Shown here: positions 61,243-64,000 of the stretch, piece by piece
Position numbering within the stretch: the stretch's first letter is position 1
Layout: every line of letters begins with the position of its first letter
Assembly: GCF_000244975.1 (NCBI RefSeq)
Contig: NZ_CM001440.1
Location: 5,344,302 to 5,408,301 of the forward strand
Direction of reading: 5' to 3'
Origin: Saccharomonospora cyanea NA-134
Lineage (GTDB): Bacteria > Actinomycetota > Actinomycetes > Mycobacteriales > Pseudonocardiaceae
Length of the DNA: 64,000 nucleotides
Notes under the pieces: model-generated
What the model was told of the DNA's origin: nothing
What the model saw: the letters and a program-made list of their open reading frames with translations, nothing else
Database searches by the model: none
Position numbers and translations under genes: made by a program

Positions 61243-61256
61243 GTTTCACGTGAAAC
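61243..61256. other. parS site 3
   Basis: GTTTCACGTGAAAC, a perfect 14-bp parS core, 51 nt from site 2, between rsmG and jag. Confidence 0.93.
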
Positions 61257-61317
61257 GCGAAGCGGCCCGCCAGGTCTCGCCTGACGGGCCGCTGTCCGCG
61301 AATGAGTGCCGGAAACG

Positions 61318-61857
61318 CTACTCGGGCTTCACCACGACCCGGCGCTTCGGCTCCTCGCCTTCGCTCTCACTCGTGACGCCGTCCACGGTCGCCACCGCGT
61401 CATGCACGATCTTCCGCTCGAACGGGCTCATCGGCTGGAGGCGGATCTGCTCACCGGAGTCACGGACCGACTCCGCGGTGGAGCGCCCGAGCTCGCGCAG
61501 TTCCTCACGACGCGCCGCGCGCCAACCGGCGATGTCGAGCATCAGCCTGCTCCGCGTGCCGGTCTCCTGCTGCACCGCCAAGCGGGTCAGCTCCTGGAGC
61601 GCTTCGAGTACCGTGCCTCGCGGGCCGACCAGCTTGTCGAGGTCGTCACCGCCGTCGATGCTCACCACCGCGCGGCCCGCCTCGACATCGAGGTCGATGT
61701 CCCCGTCGTAATCGAGGATGTCGAGCAGGCGCTCCAGGTAGTCACCGGCGATATCGCCCTCACGGACCAACAGATCCTCGTTGTCGTCCGTGTCGTTCAC
61801 CGCCGCGGGCGCGGTGTCGCTCTGCCCCGCGCCGACCACCTCGGCCGTATCGGACAT
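61318..61857 (-). CDS. jag: Jag/KhpB-family RNA-binding protein
   Basis: A 179-residue protein with an acidic N-terminal 40 residues, a KH domain (LDVEAGRAVVSIDGGDDLDK, then LVGPRGTVLEALQELT) and a C-terminal R3H domain (LMLDIAGWRAARREELRELG, then MSPFERKIVHDAVA). Counterpart of Rv3920c. It binds RNA and is linked to cell elongation in Gram-positive bacteria. It starts 24 nt after yidC and is probably co-transcribed with it. Confidence 0.95.
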   Translation of the reverse strand: MSDTAEVVGAGQSDTAPAAVNDTDDNEDLLVREGDIAGDYLERLLDILDYDGDIDLDVEAGRAVVSIDGGDDLDKLVGPRGTVLEALQELTRLAVQQETGTRSRLMLDIAGWRAARREELRELGRSTAESVRDSGEQIRLQPMSPFERKIVHDAVATVDGVTSESEGEEPKRRVVVKPE

Positions 61858-61881
61858 GTCGTCTCTCCTTCCAGCCCCGGG

Positions 61882-62973
61882 TCAGCGCCGCTTGCGTCCC
61901 TGTGCCTTCTTGCCCTGGCCTGCGGGCTTCTGCTGATTCCCGCCGTTCTTCGCCCAGGCGCCACCGCGCACGCTGCTGCCGCTGCCCTTCGGGGACTTGC
62001 CGTTCTTGGTGTTGTCGCTGGAGTTCTGCTGCTTCGACTGCGTCGACTGCGGGGTCGACTTCGAGGCCTGCTTCTGCGCGGGCTTCTGGCCCGGCCGCGG
62101 CTTCTGACCAACCTGGGGCTTCTGGCCGGCCTGCGGCTTCTGACCCGGCTTCGGTGCGAGGGTGTTCCGCTTCTCCTTGGCGGCCTGCTTCTTGGCTTCC
62201 TCTTCCTTGTCGATCCGCGTGTAGACGAGGCGCTGCTGGCCCAGGGTCCACATGTTGTTGGCGAGCCAGTAGATCAACAGACCGATGGGGAAGAAGGCAC
62301 CGAAGACGAGAACACCCGCGGGGAAGATGTACAGCGTCAGCTTGTTCATGACCGCGGTCTGCTGAGTCGCCGACGCGGGGTTCTGCCTGGCCACCGAGTG
62401 GCGGGCGGTGAAGTGCGTGGCGATGCTGGCCACGATCATCAACGGCACGGCGACCGGCGCGACGTCCCAGTGCCAACCGGGCTCGCCACTGCCGCCCATC
62501 ATCCCGAGGTGGTTGATGGCGTCGCCGAGGTTGACACCGAAGATCTGAGCGTCGACGTAGGAGGCGACGTCCTTGGCACCGAAGACGTAGTTCGACTCCG
62601 CACCGGGGGTGAAGTTGCGCAGCACCCAGTTCAGACCGATGAACACCGGGATCTGCAGCAGCATCGGCAGGCAGCTGCCCAGCGGGTTGACGCCGTGCTC
62701 CTTCTGGAGCTTCTGCATCTCCATCGCCTGGCGCTGCCGGTCGTTCGCGTACTTCTTCTGGATCTTTTTGACCTCAGGCGCGAAGTCCTGCATCTTCTTC
62801 ATCGACCGCACCTGGTTCACGAACGGCTTGAACAGCAGCCCGCGGACCGTGAAGGTCAGGAAGACGATGCCCAGGATCCAGGCGATGGCGTTGTCTTCAC
62901 CGAAGACGAAACCGAACACCTTGTGCCAAAACCACAGGATGGCCGACACAGGGTAGTAGATGAAGTCGAGCAC
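61882..62973 (-). CDS. yidC: Membrane protein insertase YidC
   Basis: A 363-residue YidC/Oxa1 insertase of the Gram-positive type with about five spans: a first span after VLDFIYYPVSAILWFWHK, the cytoplasmic coiled coil MKKMQDFAPEVKKIQKKYAN, and core sequence LPMLLQIPVFIGLNWVLRNF. The tail of about 120 residues is Lys/Gln/Ser-rich and basic, containing four 6-residue repeats (GQKPQA type). It inserts proteins into the membrane with or without SecYEG. GTG 62973 has GAGGAG 8 nt upstream. Confidence 0.96.
   Translation of the reverse strand: MLDFIYYPVSAILWFWHKVFGFVFGEDNAIAWILGIVFLTFTVRGLLFKPFVNQVRSMKKMQDFAPEVKKIQKKYANDRQRQAMEMQKLQKEHGVNPLGSCLPMLLQIPVFIGLNWVLRNFTPGAESNYVFGAKDVASYVDAQIFGVNLGDAINHLGMMGGSGEPGWHWDVAPVAVPLMIVASIATHFTARHSVARQNPASATQQTAVMNKLTLYIFPAGVLVFGAFFPIGLLIYWLANNMWTLGQQRLVYTRIDKEEEAKKQAAKEKRNTLAPKPGQKPQAGQKPQVGQKPRPGQKPAQKQASKSTPQSTQSKQQNSSDNTKNGKSPKGSGSSVRGGAWAKNGGNQQKPAGQGKKAQGRKRR
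62081..62152 (-). repeat. Four 18-bp tandem repeats in the yidC tail
   Basis: GGCTTCTG recurs at 62081, 62099, 62117 and 62135 with an 18-bp period and some drift, encoding GQKP-type hexapeptides of the basic tail. Confidence 0.85.
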
Positions 62974-62978
62974 TAGAG

Positions 62979-63311
62979 CTACTCCTCGGTAGACATACCA
63001 GGGCCTTGGTACCGGAAGCTGAACTTCTCGGGAACCGGGTCTCGCCCCGGTGGGGTCCACGGTCCGCAGCGCAGCAACCGGCGCACGGCGAGGTATGTGC
63101 CGCGGGCGGCTCCGAAGCGAGTGAGGGCTTCGGCCGCGTAGGTGCTACAGCTCGGATAGAACCGGCACATCGGGGGAAGGTACGGGGAGATCGCCTTGCG
63201 GTAGAAGCGGATCGGCAGCAGCAGGACCCACGCCACCGGCGTCGGCCGGTTCGGCGCGGCGGTGTCGTGTTCCTCGACCGGGTGAGCGCCGGCCGGCTGG
63301 TCTCTGTTCAC
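62979..63311 (-). CDS. yidD: Membrane protein insertion efficiency factor YidD
   Basis: A 110-residue member of the YidD family (YidC helper): [20 protein letters not shown], then [18 protein letters not shown], and [16 protein letters not shown]. The three conserved cysteines are present. It has an extra acidic stretch of about 25 residues at the N-terminus. GTG 63311 overlaps the rnpA stop by 4 nt, and yidC follows 5 nt downstream. Confidence 0.95.
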   Translation of the reverse strand: MNRDQPAGAHPVEEHDTAAPNRPTPVAWVLLLPIRFYRKAISPYLPPMCRFYPSCSTYAAEALTRFGAARGTYLAVRRLLRCGPWTPPGRDPVPEKFSFRYQGPGMSTEE

Positions 63312-63673
63312 GCCGTTGATCCAGTGTTGTCGCGGGGGGACGACAGTCCCAACCGCCTCAGTGCCGCATCGATGTCCGCACCGAGTTCCGTACTCGATGC
63401 GGTGGCGGCCGCAGGTAGTGCTCGAACGACCAACGCACTGCCCTCGGGTAAGGTTCCGAGCCTTTGCGCGACAAGATGCCGGAGTCGCCGTGTGACTCGG
63501 TGACGGACGACGGAGTTGCCCACGGCCTTGCTCACGACGAAGCCCGCCTTGCTGCTCTCGCCGTGAGAGAGAAGCAGGTGCAGCACCAAACGGCGGCGCC
63601 CGGCACGGACGCCGCCCCTCATCACGGCACGGAACTCGTCGCTACGCCGCAGACGAGCGTCGGCTGGTAACAC
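63308..63673 (-). CDS. rnpA: Ribonuclease P protein component
   Basis: A 121-residue protein subunit of RNase P, which helps the RNA subunit trim tRNA 5' ends. The conserved block is [20 protein letters not shown] (about residues 53-72), and the start [20 protein letters not shown] is typical. GTG 63673 is chosen; the open frame upstream runs over rpmH in another frame. It lies 32 nt after rpmH, the universal rpmH-rnpA-yidD-yidC order. Confidence 0.95.
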   Translation of the reverse strand: MLPADARLRRSDEFRAVMRGGVRAGRRRLVLHLLLSHGESSKAGFVVSKAVGNSVVRHRVTRRLRHLVAQRLGTLPEGSALVVRALPAAATASSTELGADIDAALRRLGLSSPRDNTGSTA

Positions 63674-63705
63674 GCCGCGCCCCGTCGTCGCAGGCTGTGA
63701 CGTCG

Positions 63706-63849
63706 TCAGGCGGAGAGCTGGTTGCGGCCCTTGCGACGGCGGGCCGCCAGGATCGCGCGGCCCGCGCGCGTCCGCATCCGCAGCCGGAACCCATGAGTCC
63801 GCGCGCGACGACGGTTGTTCGGCTGGAAAGTGCGCTTGCCCTTGCTCAC
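63706..63849 (-). CDS. rpmH: 50S ribosomal protein L34
   Basis: A 47-residue, strongly basic bL34 protein: [20 protein letters not shown], then [23 protein letters not shown] 63849 has AGGAGA 9 nt upstream; a longer frame to 63894 lacks similarity. It is first in the rpmH operon. dnaA and oriC normally follow on the other side, beyond 64000. Confidence 0.97.
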   Translation of the reverse strand: MSKGKRTFQPNNRRRARTHGFRLRMRTRAGRAILAARRRKGRNQLSA

Positions 63850-64000
63850 GGCAGTCGTTCTCCTGGTCTTGCGGCGATCGGTCGTCGGTGCCACCGCGAC
63901 GAGGCAGCCTGACCCACACCCGGCACTCGAAGGCGGGCAGGCCGAAAGGCGCCGCTGTCAGCGGTAGACCTTACGAGGGTACGCGAGTGACCACCTGGCC
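63850..64000. other. Upstream region of rpmH at the right edge
   Basis: On the minus strand it holds TACCCT- and TAAGGT-like -10 candidates (about 63975-63985) for rpmH. No DnaA box was seen in this stretch; oriC should start further right. Confidence 0.4.

Noticed and set aside
63850..64000. oriC at the right edge
   Set aside because: No DnaA boxes are visible in this stretch; the origin should lie beyond the window.

Overview
The window is chromosomal DNA of a high-GC actinomycete. Codons end almost always in G or C, GTG and TTG starts are common, and gene content and order follow the mycobacterial origin region. The extra ESX-associated genes, a TNT-like protein and the conserved pair of exported proteins point to the family Pseudonocardiaceae (Saccharomonospora-like). 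The genus is an inference. No insertion sequence, prophage, CRISPR array or tRNA was seen.

Layout. 1-7.7 kb is accessory: the end of an amidohydrolase, a YtrA-type GntR regulator with its ABC transporter, an AraC regulator, a VOC protein, an SDR oxidoreductase, a Tat-exported PhoX phosphatase and an MFS exporter. 7.8-24.6 kb is a conserved core: ino1, a PadR regulator, DUF5318, the class A PBP gene ponA (with an apparent frameshift), a GT87 mannosyltransferase-like protein, nfo, two exported proteins, rpsF-ssb-rpsR-rplI and dnaB. A four-gene ESX-associated module sits between rplI and dnaB. 25-33.7 kb is mixed: DUF6194, a LigB-type dioxygenase, an AI-2E exporter with a two-component system, a DUF1707 protein, a second VOC protein, a PTS enzyme I-like protein and a ribokinase. 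34-42.4 kb holds leuS with a candidate leader-peptide attenuator, an SdpI-like protein, an MFS/MarR pair, YqgE, a YbaB protein and a YezG/TNT fusion protein. 42.4-63.9 kb is the classic left flank of oriC: pcnA, a Nudix gene, DUF6049, murJ, a pseudokinase, sigM, its anti-sigma, trxB, trxA, cwlM, a GNAT gene, an aminotransferase, an ATP-grasp ligase, parB, parA, rsmG, jag, yidC, yidD, rnpA and rpmH. dnaA and oriC should lie just past the right edge.

How it works together. The right half couples envelope growth (MurJ, the pseudokinase, CwlM, the ATP-grasp ligase), redox stress (SigM, thioredoxin), chromosome segregation (ParAB with three parS sites) and membrane insertion and translation (YidC, YidD, RnpA, L34).

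The most notable signals outside genes are two clusters of DnaA boxes away from oriC, one upstream of dnaB and one downstream of cwlM. Others are a leucine-codon leader peptide plus terminator hairpin before leuS, an operator-like perfect inverted repeat before the YtrA operon, a PHO-box-like site before phoX, and at least eleven genes whose start codon lies 6-7 nt after a TANNNT-like -10 element, as expected for leaderless mRNAs.
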